DNA of 64,000 bases from an uncultured Acetatifactor sp. (GTDB taxonomy: Bacteria; Bacillota; Clostridia; Lachnospirales; Lachnospiraceae). Positions 17,145-25,529 of the stretch are shown here, one piece after another (positions within the stretch are counted from its first letter, which is position 1; each line of letters starts with the position of its first letter). The position numbers were made by a program, and so were the translations under genes. A model generated the notes under the pieces. The model worked only from the letters and a program-made list of their open reading frames with translations. It ran no database searches and was not told where the DNA came from. The DNA lies in the NCBI GenBank assembly GCA_910577185.1, contig CAJTLR010000006.1, positions 30,723-94,722 on the forward strand. Direction: 5' to 3'.

Positions 17145-18857
17145 ATGCCGAAAAAGGAAACACAAAATTCCGGCCAGGAACCGGAAAAAATAGTGACAAA
17201 ATATGATCTGAAAATGCAAAGGAGGAAAGAACTGAAGGAGAAGGAGGCCCGGGAGGACCGCATCAGCCGTATCGTGGGGATTGTGGTGGTGGCGGCCCTG
17301 GTGTGCCTGGTGGCATCTTTTCCCATTCGGAATTACCTCACGTTAAACGGAACCCACATCAAAATAAACGGGGAGCCTGTGACCAGGGTGGAGTTTGACT
17401 ATTATTATCATCTTGCGGTCAACAGCTATATTAACCAGTACGGACCGTACCTGAGCTACTTTGGACTGGATGTGAACCGTGACCTGGCGTCCCAGATGTA
17501 TTCCGAAACACTTACCTGGAAAGATTATTTTGAGGAACAGACCGTGGAAAGTCTCAAGAAGAGCAAGGGACTGGTGCGGGAAGCGGAATCGGCGGGCTTT
17601 TCCTATGATACCACGGAAGATTACCGGGTATATATGGAGAACATGGAGAATGCTGCCACAGAAACCGGCACCACTATGAAGCAGTATGTGAAGGACTTTT
17701 TCGGGGCATACGCCACGGAGGCGAGACTGAAGCCTTACATTGAAGAGAGTCTGCTGGCCGACGCTTATGTGCAGCATCTTTCGGAGGAGAAAACCCCTTC
17801 CCAGGAACAGATTGAGGAGTATTATGACGGGCATCAGGAAGACTTTGACTCCGTTGATTACCGGGTGAGTACGGTAAATGCGGAACTGCCCACGGAACCC
17901 ACGGAACTGGCTGACCCTGCGGAGGAATCTTCGGAAGGGGAAGAAGGAACAGAGGGAGAGTCCGGCACGGAAGCGGCATATGAACCTTCCGAAGCCGAGA
18001 TTGCGGCAGCCATGGAGAAAGCAAAGGCAGAGGCGGACAAGCTGGCGGCTTCCGTGATGACGGATGGGGAGATGCATGAGAACACAAGAAAATCATCCGT
18101 CACCTATCTGCTGACAGACTGGCTGTTTGCGGAGGAGCGCAAGGCCGGGGACACAACCGTGATTGAAGACACCAACGGACACCGTTACTATGTGGTGGGC
18201 TTTGAGAAACGTTACCGGGATGAAAAACCCACTGCGGCAATCCGGGTGACTGTGACCACAGAGGACAACGGACAGGCTATTCTGGATGAGTGGAAGGCCG
18301 GGGAGGCAACAGAGGAAAGCTTTGCGGCAATCTGCGACAAGTACAACAATCCTGAGATCACTTCCCTGAAGGGGGGACTGCTGGAGAATGCGGTTCCGTC
18401 AAGCCAGCCTGAGGCGCTGGGCGCATGGCTGGAAGACCCGGCCCGCAAGGAAGGTGACACGGCTGTCATTTCTCAGGAGGGAGAAGAATATACTTATGTA
18501 GTATATTATGTAAAGCCGGGTGAGGCCAGATGGATTCTGGAGATCAGAAACACCCTGCTGACCGAGTCGCTGACGGAAGTGGTAACCAATATTATGGATG
18601 CGCAGACCATGGAGGATCCCAATAACAATCTGGCGTATGTGAAAATTCGTGCCCAGGAGGCAGCGGCGTCAGAAAGTTCTGCCCAGGAATCAGGTTCCGG
18701 CGAGGCATCTGACGGCAGTGACCAGGGGAGTTCGGACGAAGCTTCCGGCCAGGATTCTGACGGCGGCCAGGAGGAAACTTCCGGCGGGGCATCCGATGGC
18801 GACGGGGAAGCATCCGGCGAAGGGCAGGAATCTCCTTCTGAGGAACCTCAGGGATGA
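17145..18857 (+). CDS. PrsA/SurA-like membrane-anchored foldase (peptidyl-prolyl isomerase family)
   Basis: A 570-residue protein with a basic N-terminus, one membrane segment (about 44-66) and a large external part. Residues 70-230 resemble the SurA/PrsA N-terminal chaperone region (INGEPVTRVEFDYYYHLA). Residues 330-470 resemble a parvulin-like domain, though it is divergent. There is an acidic low-complexity insert near 245-280 and a Ser/Gly/Glu-rich tail from about residue 500. It has an uncleaved anchor rather than a lipobox, unlike Bacillus PrsA. It probably helps exported proteins fold at the membrane surface. Confidence 0.78.
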   Translation: MPKKETQNSGQEPEKIVTKYDLKMQRRKELKEKEAREDRISRIVGIVVVAALVCLVASFPIRNYLTLNGTHIKINGEPVTRVEFDYYYHLAVNSYINQYGPYLSYFGLDVNRDLASQMYSETLTWKDYFEEQTVESLKKSKGLVREAESAGFSYDTTEDYRVYMENMENAATETGTTMKQYVKDFFGAYATEARLKPYIEESLLADAYVQHLSEEKTPSQEQIEEYYDGHQEDFDSVDYRVSTVNAELPTEPTELADPAEESSEGEEGTEGESGTEAAYEPSEAEIAAAMEKAKAEADKLAASVMTDGEMHENTRKSSVTYLLTDWLFAEERKAGDTTVIEDTNGHRYYVVGFEKRYRDEKPTAAIRVTVTTEDNGQAILDEWKAGEATEESFAAICDKYNNPEITSLKGGLLENAVPSSQPEALGAWLEDPARKEGDTAVISQEGEEYTYVVYYVKPGEARWILEIRNTLLTESLTEVVTNIMDAQTMEDPNNNLAYVKIRAQEAAASESSAQESGSGEASDGSDQGSSDEASGQDSDGGQEETSGGASDGDGEASGEGQESPSEEPQG

Positions 18858-18957
18858 GGCGAAACGAGGAGTCTGCAAAATTGTTTTGAGGAATCCGGGG
18901 AAATCCGACGGGGATCCCGGAGAGCGGCGCTGCCGGATAGTATTCATGGATGAAAAT

Positions 18958-18989
18958 GGGCGGTGGGATTCTTTCTCACCGTCCTTTTA
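18958..18989 (+). terminator. Terminator after the foldase gene
   Basis: GGGCGGTG (18958-18965) pairs with CACCGTCC (18977-18984), with one G-U pair, and is followed by TTTT. It sits about 100 bases after the foldase stop. The structured repeat starts at its T-tract. Confidence 0.75.
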
Positions 18990-19124
18990 TGCGCAGGGGT
19001 GCATAAGGAAAATAGTTGCTGACGCAACATGCACCCCGCGCGGCGAGCAGTGGAGAAGGGCATTCCCCTGCTCGAATGCACAGGGGCGCGTAAGGAAAAT
19101 TGTTGCTGAAGCAACGTGCGCCCC
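18989..19124 (+). repeat. Structured repeat, locus 3 (one full and one partial unit)
   Basis: The full unit spans 18989-19074. Stem 1 is GGGGTGCAT/ATGCACCCC, the inner stem has a TGAC loop, and stem 2 is CGAGCAG/CTGCTCG with the inner GG/CC. A second copy, holding stem 1 only, spans 19079-19124 with GGGGCGCG opposite GTGCGCCCC. Compared with other loci, stem 2 shows a C-G to T-A paired change. The array fills most of the spacer before cca. Confidence 0.82.
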
Positions 19125-19138
19125 GGATTTGTTTTTAA

Positions 19139-20551
19139 ATGGAAAAAATGTTTTATGCAAAATTATGGGAGAATAAGGATTTGTCCAGGAAGCAGGACAT
19201 CAGGATAGAGGTGCCGCCAAAAGGGCAGGCTATTATGGATATCATCACGGATGCGGGATTTGAGGCTTATGTGGTGGGCGGCTGTGTGCGGGATTCCATT
19301 CTGGGAAGGGTGCCGGAAGACTGGGACATTACCACATCGGCCACACCGGAGGAGATCAAAAAACTTTTTCCCAGGACCATTGATACCGGTCTGCAGCATG
19401 GCACCGTTACGGTCATGATGGATAAGGAAGGCTTTGAAGTGACCACTTACCGGCTGGACGGAGAGTATGAAGACAGCAGGCATCCGAAAGAGGTGACATT
19501 TACCCCCAACCTGGAAGAAGATTTAAAGCGCAGGGATCTGACCATAAACGCCATGGCCTACAATGACGGGACCGGGCTGGTGGATTTGTTCGGGGGGCTG
19601 GAAGACCTGCGGGCGGGAGTGGTGAGATGCGTGGGAGATCCGGAAGAGCGGTTCCGGGAGGATGCGCTGCGCATTCTGCGGGCCATACGGTTTTCCGCAC
19701 AGCTGGGGTATGAGATCGACGGGAAGACTCTGGAGGCCATCAGCCGGCTGTCAGACCGTTTGCGCCAGATCAGCGCGGAGCGGATTCAGACAGAACTGGT
19801 AAAGCTTCTGGTTTCCGGTCATCCGGAATATCTGAAAACAGCATATGACAGCGGTGTCACAAAAGTTTTTCTGCCGGAGTTTGACCGCTGTATGGAGACA
19901 GAACAGAATCATCCCCATCATTGTTACAGCGTGGGGGAACACATCCTGCATTCGCTGAACGGGGTGGAGGCGGACAAAACGCTGCGGCTGGCCATGTTGT
20001 TTCATGATATCGGAAAACCGGCCGTGCGTACCTGCGACCCGGAAGGTGTCACCCATTTCCACGGGCATGCCGCAGTGAGCGCCGAAATGGCAAAAAGTAT
20101 TCTGCGCAGGCTGAAGTTTGACAATGAGACTGTCTCCGCAGTATGCAAACTGGTTCTGTACCATGACTATGGGAATGGCCTGGATGTGGATATGCGGATG
20201 GCGCGCAGGGCTTTGAATAAGATAGGAGAAGATGCTTTTCCGGATTTGTTTTCGGTGAAATACGCTGACATCATGGCCCAGAGTGACTACCAGAGACAAC
20301 AGAAACTGGAGAAGCTGGACCAGTGGCGGAAAAGATACCGGGAAGTGCTGGAAGAAGGGCAGTGTGTGTCATTGAAGACCCTGGCGGTAACGGGAAAGGA
20401 TCTCATCGCCATGGGCTGGAAACCCGGCAAAGACCTGGGAGAAACCCTGAACAGGCTTCTGGAGAGGGTTCTGGAGGAGCCGGAATTTAATACAAAAGAG
20501 AATTTGCTGGAGGAAGCAGGGAAGATTCAGGACAGATATGAAATCCGGTAA
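19139..20551 (+). CDS. cca: CCA tRNA nucleotidyltransferase
   Basis: Up to 470 residues. The head domain has VVGGCVRD and EDWDITTSA, the nucleotidyltransferase metal-site motif, and residues about 110-210 hold RRDLTINAMAYN and EDALRILRAIRF of the class II poly(A)/CCA polymerase fold. An HD phosphohydrolase domain (LFHDIGKP) follows near residue 285. It adds or repairs the 3' CCA of tRNAs. The ATG at 19139 has no ribosome site. The in-frame TTG at 19181, after GGGAG, gives an N-terminus closer to family length and may be the true start. Confidence 0.93.
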   Translation: MEKMFYAKLWENKDLSRKQDIRIEVPPKGQAIMDIITDAGFEAYVVGGCVRDSILGRVPEDWDITTSATPEEIKKLFPRTIDTGLQHGTVTVMMDKEGFEVTTYRLDGEYEDSRHPKEVTFTPNLEEDLKRRDLTINAMAYNDGTGLVDLFGGLEDLRAGVVRCVGDPEERFREDALRILRAIRFSAQLGYEIDGKTLEAISRLSDRLRQISAERIQTELVKLLVSGHPEYLKTAYDSGVTKVFLPEFDRCMETEQNHPHHCYSVGEHILHSLNGVEADKTLRLAMLFHDIGKPAVRTCDPEGVTHFHGHAAVSAEMAKSILRRLKFDNETVSAVCKLVLYHDYGNGLDVDMRMARRALNKIGEDAFPDLFSVKYADIMAQSDYQRQQKLEKLDQWRKRYREVLEEGQCVSLKTLAVTGKDLIAMGWKPGKDLGETLNRLLERVLEEPEFNTKENLLEEAGKIQDRYEIR

Positions 20552-20642
20552 CATACTTTCGGAAATCCTCTCATATGATAGGTTATGAGCCGGGCTGGTT
20601 AAAGTTACGGTGGTTTAAGAAACCAATCAGGAGGGGCCGGAA

Positions 20643-21635
20643 GTGAATGACAGGGCAGTGGAGTTACTGGAACAATATGAGATAGAGGTGCTTCGTACCA
20701 GAAAGGGCAGGGGCGCCATAATATGTGACACTCATCAGGGGTGTATGATTTTCAGGGAATATTCGGGGAGCCAGGACAAGATAGAACTGCAGAACAGACT
20801 GCTGGGGCAGATCGCGGAGGCCGGATTGGTACATGTGGAGGCCATTGTGCCCAACAGGGAAGGGGCTTTGTTTGTAAGGGACGGCGACGGTGTCAAATAT
20901 GTGCTGAAGACCTGGCAGGAGGGCAGGGAATGCTGTATCCACGACAGGGAAGAGTGCCGGGAGGCAGTCAGGATTCTGGCCAGGCTCCATGAAAATATGC
21001 TGATTATGCCGGACGGACAGGAGATGCCGAAAGTATTTTCCCCGGGGAAGGAATATGAGAAACGAAACCGGGAACTGAAGCGGGTCAGGAAATATCTGCA
21101 GCAGAAAAAACAGAAAACATGGTTTGAGCTCAGTCTGCGCGGTGTCCTGGACGCCTTTCTGGAGCAGGCGCTCCGGGTGACGGAGGAGTGGGGAAAATAC
21201 GAACCGGTATTCGCGGATCAGCGCCCGGGAGAGGAAGAGGCAGTATCCTTCTGTCATGGTGATTATCAATATCATAATATTCTGCAGGGAGCAGGCAGCT
21301 GGTTTGTGGTTAATTTTGAGAAGTGCATCCGGGATAATCCTGTCAGGGATTTATACCTGCTGCTGCGGAAGCTTCTGGAGAAGGGAAACTGGTCCATACC
21401 GCTGGGAATGGATTTGCTGGAAACTTATGAAAAAGAGAGAATGATAACTGCGCCGGGCTGGATAGACCTGTACTACCGGCTGGCCTACCCGGAAAAGTTC
21501 TGGAAGATCGTGAACTTTTATTATAATTCCGGAAAGGCATGGATTCCGGGGAAAAATCAGGAGAAACTGGAGAGGGTCATTGCCCAGGAAAAAGAGAAAC
21601 AGCGTTTTCTGGATGAAGTTTTCCGGAAGGTCTGA
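20643..21635 (+). CDS. CotS-like kinase-fold protein (spore coat type)
   Basis: A 330-residue protein starting at GTG after AGGAGGGG. It has the aminoglycoside-phosphotransferase-like fold used by CotS/YtaA spore coat proteins: a catalytic-loop segment CHGDYQYHNIL (H205, D207, N212). The following metal-binding Asp of the usual DF(D/E) motif is Asn here (VVNFEKC, N224). It could be a pseudokinase or have altered activity. A spore-coat role is inferred from the family and the sporulating host. It is followed by a lipoprotein gene 49 bases downstream. Confidence 0.72.
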   Translation: MNDRAVELLEQYEIEVLRTRKGRGAIICDTHQGCMIFREYSGSQDKIELQNRLLGQIAEAGLVHVEAIVPNREGALFVRDGDGVKYVLKTWQEGRECCIHDREECREAVRILARLHENMLIMPDGQEMPKVFSPGKEYEKRNRELKRVRKYLQQKKQKTWFELSLRGVLDAFLEQALRVTEEWGKYEPVFADQRPGEEEAVSFCHGDYQYHNILQGAGSWFVVNFEKCIRDNPVRDLYLLLRKLLEKGNWSIPLGMDLLETYEKERMITAPGWIDLYYRLAYPEKFWKIVNFYYNSGKAWIPGKNQEKLERVIAQEKEKQRFLDEVFRKV

Positions 21636-21684
21636 GAAGAAACCGGGCAGATCAGGGCAAAGGAAGAGATACCAAGAGGACTGT

Positions 21685-23247
21685 ATGAAAAAAAGAGGAG
21701 ACAATCATAGAAAAACAATGAAAACGGCGCTGCGCACACTTCTGCCCATTATTGTGACACTCCTGTCACTTTCGGGCTGCGCAACGCCTTTTGCGGGTAA
21801 CGGGGACAGAGGAACCGGAGGAGAATCGCCGGAACCGGAGAGAGTGGACACCGGATTTGTGGTCACGGGGCCGGAGAGCTTTGACTCGGCAGATACGGCC
21901 GTTCTGTCAGATATAAATGAAGAAGAAAGCACGATGACATTCCTGAATCTGGAATTGGGACGAAAATATACCCTCTCCCTGGATGGAACCACAAGACTGT
22001 ATGATAAATACGGATCGGCCATTTCCCAGGAACAAGTTCAGAAGGGGGATATTGTGGATGTGACTTTCCTGAAATCGGAAAAGCACCTCACTTCCCTGCG
22101 GCTGTCGTCAAAAAGCTGGGTTTTTGAAAACGCGGAACGGTATGAGATGAATGCCGTAAGGGGAGAAGTGCTGCTGGGGGACGAAGTGTACAAGCTGACT
22201 TCCAATACCCAGTATCTGTCGGACGGTAAAAATGTGGAACTGATGGATCTGAATGCCGCGGATGTGCTGAGTTTCCAGGGGATAGGCAATCAGATTTTCT
22301 CTGTCCGGGTGGAAAAGGGGCATGGCTATCTGCGCCTGGTAAATGACGAGAAATTTGTGGGCGGCTGGATAGAAGTGGGACAGTCGCTGATACAGCGCAT
22401 CACGGAGGAAATGCTGCTTCTGGTACCGGAGGGGGATTATCAGGTGAACATCAGCAACAAGGGGGGCGGGGGCATCAAAGAAGTTTCCATAAAGCGAAAC
22501 GAGGAGACCGCGCTGGACATCGGTGACCTGGAGGTGCCGGAACCTCAGACAGGCATGGTATTTTTCACGGTGAGTCCCACCGACGCGGAGCTGTACATTG
22601 ACGGGGAGGCGGTGGACACATCCGGCCCTGTTACTCTGGAATACGGCCTGCACCAGATGATTGTCCGGGCGGAGGGATACCAGTCCATCACACAGTATAT
22701 CCGTGTGTCCCAGGAGTCGGCTGCCATTGACGTGGCGCTGGACGAGGTAAGCGGGACAGAAGAGGAGGAGAGCGATTCCGAGTCCTCCAGTTCCACTGTC
22801 GTGGATACCACAACGGGGTATTACCGGGTGAATATAGATGCGCCGGAAGGGGTGGAAGTATATCTGGACGGACATTATGTGGGAATTTCGCCCTGCAGCT
22901 TCCGGAAAGAGGAGGGCTCCCATGTCATTATTCTGAGAAAGCAGGGATACGAAACCAGAAGCTATACGGTGGAAGTGGACGGGGAAGAAAAGGATATTTC
23001 CTACACATTTGCGGAACTGGAAAAATACGGTTCGGAGGAAGATGACGAGAAGAAAGAAAGCCCCAGCCCGAGTCCCAGTCCCACACCGGGAGACGGGGAG
23101 GAATCCACGCCCAGTCCCACGCCGTCTCCTGCGCCCACACCCAGTCCCACCCCGGAGCCCACACCGCCCCCGGCGCCCACACCCAGTCCCACGCCGGTGC
23201 CCACACCACCTTTCAAGCCCACGCCGGAACCGGGTGAAGGGGATTAA
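21685..23247 (+). CDS. PEGA-domain lipoprotein
   Basis: About 520 residues, starting at ATG 21685 after AGAGGA. The N-terminus is a lipoprotein signal (basic start, hydrophobic stretch, lipobox LSGC). Two PEGA domains (about 290-345 and 378-450) carry the typical VEVYLDGHYVG and HVIILRKQGYET patterns, seen in surface-exposed proteins. The last 65 residues are a Pro/Ser/Thr repeat (PSPSPTP type), likely a wall-spanning linker. No catalytic domain is seen. Earlier residues 60-280 form an uncharacterised beta-rich region. Confidence 0.82.
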   Translation: MKKRGDNHRKTMKTALRTLLPIIVTLLSLSGCATPFAGNGDRGTGGESPEPERVDTGFVVTGPESFDSADTAVLSDINEEESTMTFLNLELGRKYTLSLDGTTRLYDKYGSAISQEQVQKGDIVDVTFLKSEKHLTSLRLSSKSWVFENAERYEMNAVRGEVLLGDEVYKLTSNTQYLSDGKNVELMDLNAADVLSFQGIGNQIFSVRVEKGHGYLRLVNDEKFVGGWIEVGQSLIQRITEEMLLLVPEGDYQVNISNKGGGGIKEVSIKRNEETALDIGDLEVPEPQTGMVFFTVSPTDAELYIDGEAVDTSGPVTLEYGLHQMIVRAEGYQSITQYIRVSQESAAIDVALDEVSGTEEEESDSESSSSTVVDTTTGYYRVNIDAPEGVEVYLDGHYVGISPCSFRKEEGSHVIILRKQGYETRSYTVEVDGEEKDISYTFAELEKYGSEEDDEKKESPSPSPSPTPGDGEESTPSPTPSPAPTPSPTPEPTPPPAPTPSPTPVPTPPFKPTPEPGEGD

Positions 23248-23329
23248 GCGTGCTTTTACAAGCCTTTCCGGGGGCGGGGAAAAACACTGCGGACAGCCCA
23301 TGTTTTTCGCAGTTTGTCCGGAAAATGCC

Positions 23330-23358
23330 TTGACAAACCAGATAAAACCATATATATA
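23330..23358 (+). promoter_or_regulatory. Promoter for hup
   Basis: TTGACA (23330-23335), a 17-base spacer and TATATA (23353-23358) form a strong sigma-A promoter 75 bases before hup, within an AT-rich stretch. Confidence 0.75.
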
Positions 23359-23432
23359 TATTTATAGACGTTTCAGAGGGAACAGTTTCGTAATGAAATG
23401 TACAAAATGCAAACTCATATAGGAGGATCAAT

Positions 23433-23708
23433 ATGAACAAAACAGAATTAATCGTTGCCATGGCCGAGCAGTCCGGGATTTCCAGAAAAGACACGGAAAA
23501 GGTTTTGAAGGCTTTCACAGACGTTGTGGCTGAGGAACTGAAGAAGGGTGGAAAAGTTCAGTTAGTCGGGTTCGGCACCTTTGAGGTATCCGAGAGGGCA
23601 GCCAGGGAGGGGAGGAATCCCCAGACCAAGGAGACAATCACCATCGCTGCATCCAAGGCACCTAAGTTTAAGGCCGGCAAGGCATTAAAGGATATGGTGA
23701 ACGAGTAA
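23433..23708 (+). CDS. hup: HU family DNA-binding protein
   Basis: A 91-residue histone-like protein with the full HU pattern: the N-terminal MNKTELI helices, GFGTFEV, and the DNA-binding beta arm with GRNPQT. It bends and compacts DNA as a homodimer. The ribosome site is AGGAGG. It heads the sporulation/division gene run but has its own promoter and is followed by two hairpins. Confidence 0.97.
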   Translation: MNKTELIVAMAEQSGISRKDTEKVLKAFTDVVAEELKKGGKVQLVGFGTFEVSERAAREGRNPQTKETITIAASKAPKFKAGKALKDMVNE

Positions 23709-23712
23709 TTCG

Positions 23713-23762
23713 CCTGCCGTATTATGGCAGGATGGCCATATAGGAGAGAATGGCCATCTTGT
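23713..23762 (+). terminator. Double hairpin after hup
   Basis: CCTGCC/GGCAGG (23713-23732) and GATGGCCAT/ATGGCCATC (23731-23759) form two adjacent stems. The T-run after the second is short (TTGT), so termination may be partial and allow some read-through to rqcP. Confidence 0.5.
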
Positions 23763-23928
23763 CATCATGGAAGGAATAAAGGTCTGATAGGAAACCCGGT
23801 TGAATGTTCGGACGGTTTGCACGGATGAACATAAACCGGGTTTTTTAGTCATAGACAAAAAACTGCCCTGCCGCAGACAGGAGCCGGCGGGCATGGAAGG
23901 ATGGAACGAAAACAGGAGACAGTGGATT

Positions 23929-24168
23929 ATGAGATTGGATAAGTATTTAAAGGTATCCAGGCTGATCAAGCGCCGTACCGTGGCCAATGAGGCGTGCGAC
24001 AGCGGGCGTGTGATGATCAATGACAGGACAGCCAAGGCATCCGCGGAAGTGAAGCAGGGGGATATCATAACCATTTCCTTCGGGAACAAAGAGGTGAAGG
24101 TGGAAGTGCTGGACGTGCAGGAGACGGTGAAAAAGGACGAGGCGAAGGAATTGTTCCGTTATCTGTGA
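23929..24168 (+). CDS. rqcP: S4-domain protein RqcP (YabO)
   Basis: A 79-residue protein made almost wholly of an S4 RNA-binding fold (MRLDKYLKVSRLIKRR, then DSGRVMIND). RqcP/YabO works with RqcH to add alanine tails to stalled nascent chains on 50S subunits. The ATG at 23929 follows AGGAGA and gives the usual length; the open frame extends 43 codons further upstream without a good start. Placement just before yabP-yabQ-divIC matches Bacillus. Confidence 0.93.
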   Translation: MRLDKYLKVSRLIKRRTVANEACDSGRVMINDRTAKASAEVKQGDIITISFGNKEVKVEVLDVQETVKKDEAKELFRYL

Positions 24169-24279
24169 GAAATGGCGGAAAAGCCGGATCCGGAGTTCTA
24201 TTTTCCGCCGGCCCCTCATATATATACAAGGCAAAGAAAACTTTGGAGAAGACTGTTCTTCAGGTGACGGTTTCTGGGT

Positions 24280-24579
24280 ATGGAGGGGCTTATGGAGGAT
24301 TTGAGCGGAAGCACGCGGGCGCATAAGGTGACGATGACAAACCGGAGAAACTGTACCGTCAACGGCGTGAATGATGTACTTTCATTTGACATACACGAAA
24401 TTCTTCTGGAGACGGAACAGGGAATGCTGATGATAAAGGGCAATGATCTTCATGTCAGCAGGCTGACGCTGGAAAAAGGAGAGGTGGACATTGACGGCAA
24501 GATCGACAGTTTTACTTATTCCGATGTGGTAAACGCAGGGCACAAAAACGAATCATTGCTGGCGCGGCTGTTCCGCTGA
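24280..24579 (+). CDS. yabP: Sporulation protein YabP
   Basis: A 99-residue YabP-family protein (HKVTMTNRRNCTVNGVNDV, then IKGNDLHVSRLTLEKG and IDGKIDSFTYSD). YabP is made in the mother cell and is involved in spore coat/cortex assembly. Start choice is uncertain: ATG 24280 has a weak AGGTGA site, and ATG 24292 has GGAGGGG but only three bases away. It lies five bases before yabQ. Confidence 0.92.
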   Translation: MEGLMEDLSGSTRAHKVTMTNRRNCTVNGVNDVLSFDIHEILLETEQGMLMIKGNDLHVSRLTLEKGEVDIDGKIDSFTYSDVVNAGHKNESLLARLFR

Positions 24580-24584
24580 AGAAT

Positions 24585-25049
24585 ATGGTAAGCGAGGGCG
24601 TATTTTTACTGCATTCCCTGATCATGGGCGTTTTTGTCACTTTTGTGTATGATATCCTGCGGATCATAAGGAGGGTGATTCCCCATGGTTCCTTTTGCGT
24701 GTCGGTGGAGGATTTTATATTCTGGGTCTACTGCGGCGCGGAAGTTTTTCTGCTGATGTACCATGAGAGCAACGGGACGCTCAGATGGTTTGCGGTCCTG
24801 GGTGCCGTGACCGGAATGCTTTTCTACAGCAAGCTGGTCAGTCCGCTGCTGGTGAAATATGTATCCCTGACGCTGACAAAGATTCTGGGGCTGCTGGGAA
24901 AACTGCTTCTGGGAATCAGCCGGCCGTTCCGGCGCGCCTTTGTCAGGGCAGGAAAAGGAAGCCGCCGGATTTTCAGAAAACAGAAAAAGGTCATAAAAAA
25001 TAAGTTGACGTTTTTCCTGAAAGAACTTAAAATGAATATTAAAGTCTGA
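24585..25049 (+). CDS. yabQ: Spore cortex protein YabQ
   Basis: A 154-residue membrane protein with about four hydrophobic segments in the first 110 residues and a very basic C-terminus, as in the YabQ family. In Bacillus, YabQ sits in the outer forespore membrane and is needed for cortex formation. It is tightly linked to yabP, which suggests co-transcription from mother-cell sigma factors, though I cannot see a clear sigma-E promoter. Confidence 0.9.
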   Translation: MVSEGVFLLHSLIMGVFVTFVYDILRIIRRVIPHGSFCVSVEDFIFWVYCGAEVFLLMYHESNGTLRWFAVLGAVTGMLFYSKLVSPLLVKYVSLTLTKILGLLGKLLLGISRPFRRAFVRAGKGSRRIFRKQKKVIKNKLTFFLKELKMNIKV

Positions 25050-25074
25050 GACAGCCGTGGATGGAGGTGGGGAC

Positions 25075-25386
25075 ATGGCAAGGCAGAGAAAAGTTGCATA
25101 TCGGAAGAGACCGCAGAACCGGTTCAGCATGTTCCTGGTTACGGTGGTTCTGCTGCTGATTCTGATTCTGGTTCAGGTGGGAAGCCTGGAGCTGCAGCGT
25201 AAGATTGATGCAAAAGAGACGGAACTGGGAAACCTGAACACGCAGATTGAGGCGGAAAACAGACGGAGGGAAGAGATCGAGGCCTTCGGCAAGGAAGTGC
25301 AGACAAAAGGTTATATTGAAAATGTGGCCAGGGAGAAACTGGGCATGGTATATGAAGATGAGATTCTTTTTAAACAGAGGGATTAG
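25075..25386 (+). CDS. divIC: Cell division protein DivIC (FtsB-like)
   Basis: A 103-residue single-pass membrane protein: basic N-terminus, a membrane segment at about 17-38, a coiled coil (about 40-75) and the conserved ending of septum-initiator proteins (YIENVAREKLGMVYEDE). It partners FtsL and DivIB in the divisome. The ATG at 25075 is chosen because GGAGGTGGGG lies just before it. It is directly followed by a terminator. Confidence 0.93.
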   Translation: MARQRKVAYRKRPQNRFSMFLVTVVLLLILILVQVGSLELQRKIDAKETELGNLNTQIEAENRRREEIEAFGKEVQTKGYIENVAREKLGMVYEDEILFKQRD

Positions 25387-25414
25387 GCGGGAGCATGAAG
25401 CTTCCGCTTTTTTT
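25387..25414 (+). terminator. Terminator after divIC
   Basis: GCGGGAGC (25387-25394) pairs with GCTTCCGC (25400-25407), with one G-U pair, and is followed by seven T. It ends the yabPQ-divIC transcript and abuts the spoIIE control region. Confidence 0.85.
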
Positions 25415-25480
25415 GTCGCAAAACTTTAAGGAGACAGGTGTGCGATTTTGACAAAAATCACGCGGAAGCGTCCCTATAAT
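25411..25480 (+). promoter_or_regulatory. Spo0A-type promoter of spoIIE
   Basis: TTGACA (25448-25453) and TATAAT (25475-25480) are separated by 21 bases, too far for a normal sigma-A promoter. In Bacillus subtilis, spoIIE and spoIIG use this same wide spacing and are switched on by Spo0A-phosphate. Two sequences resemble 0A boxes (core TGTCGAA): TTTTGTCGCAAAA (25411-25423) and, on the other strand, TTTTTGTCAAAAT over the -35 box. Regulation by Spo0A is inferred from these features. Confidence 0.7.
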
Positions 25481-25529
25481 GGTACTGCCGTGAAAGACAA
25501 AGATGCATGGCGGAAAGGGGTGGCTTGGC

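Noticed and set aside
23001..23222. Gly-rich minus-strand frames opposite the PEGA protein tail
   Set aside because: They only mirror the Pro/Ser/Thr-encoding repeats of the real gene.
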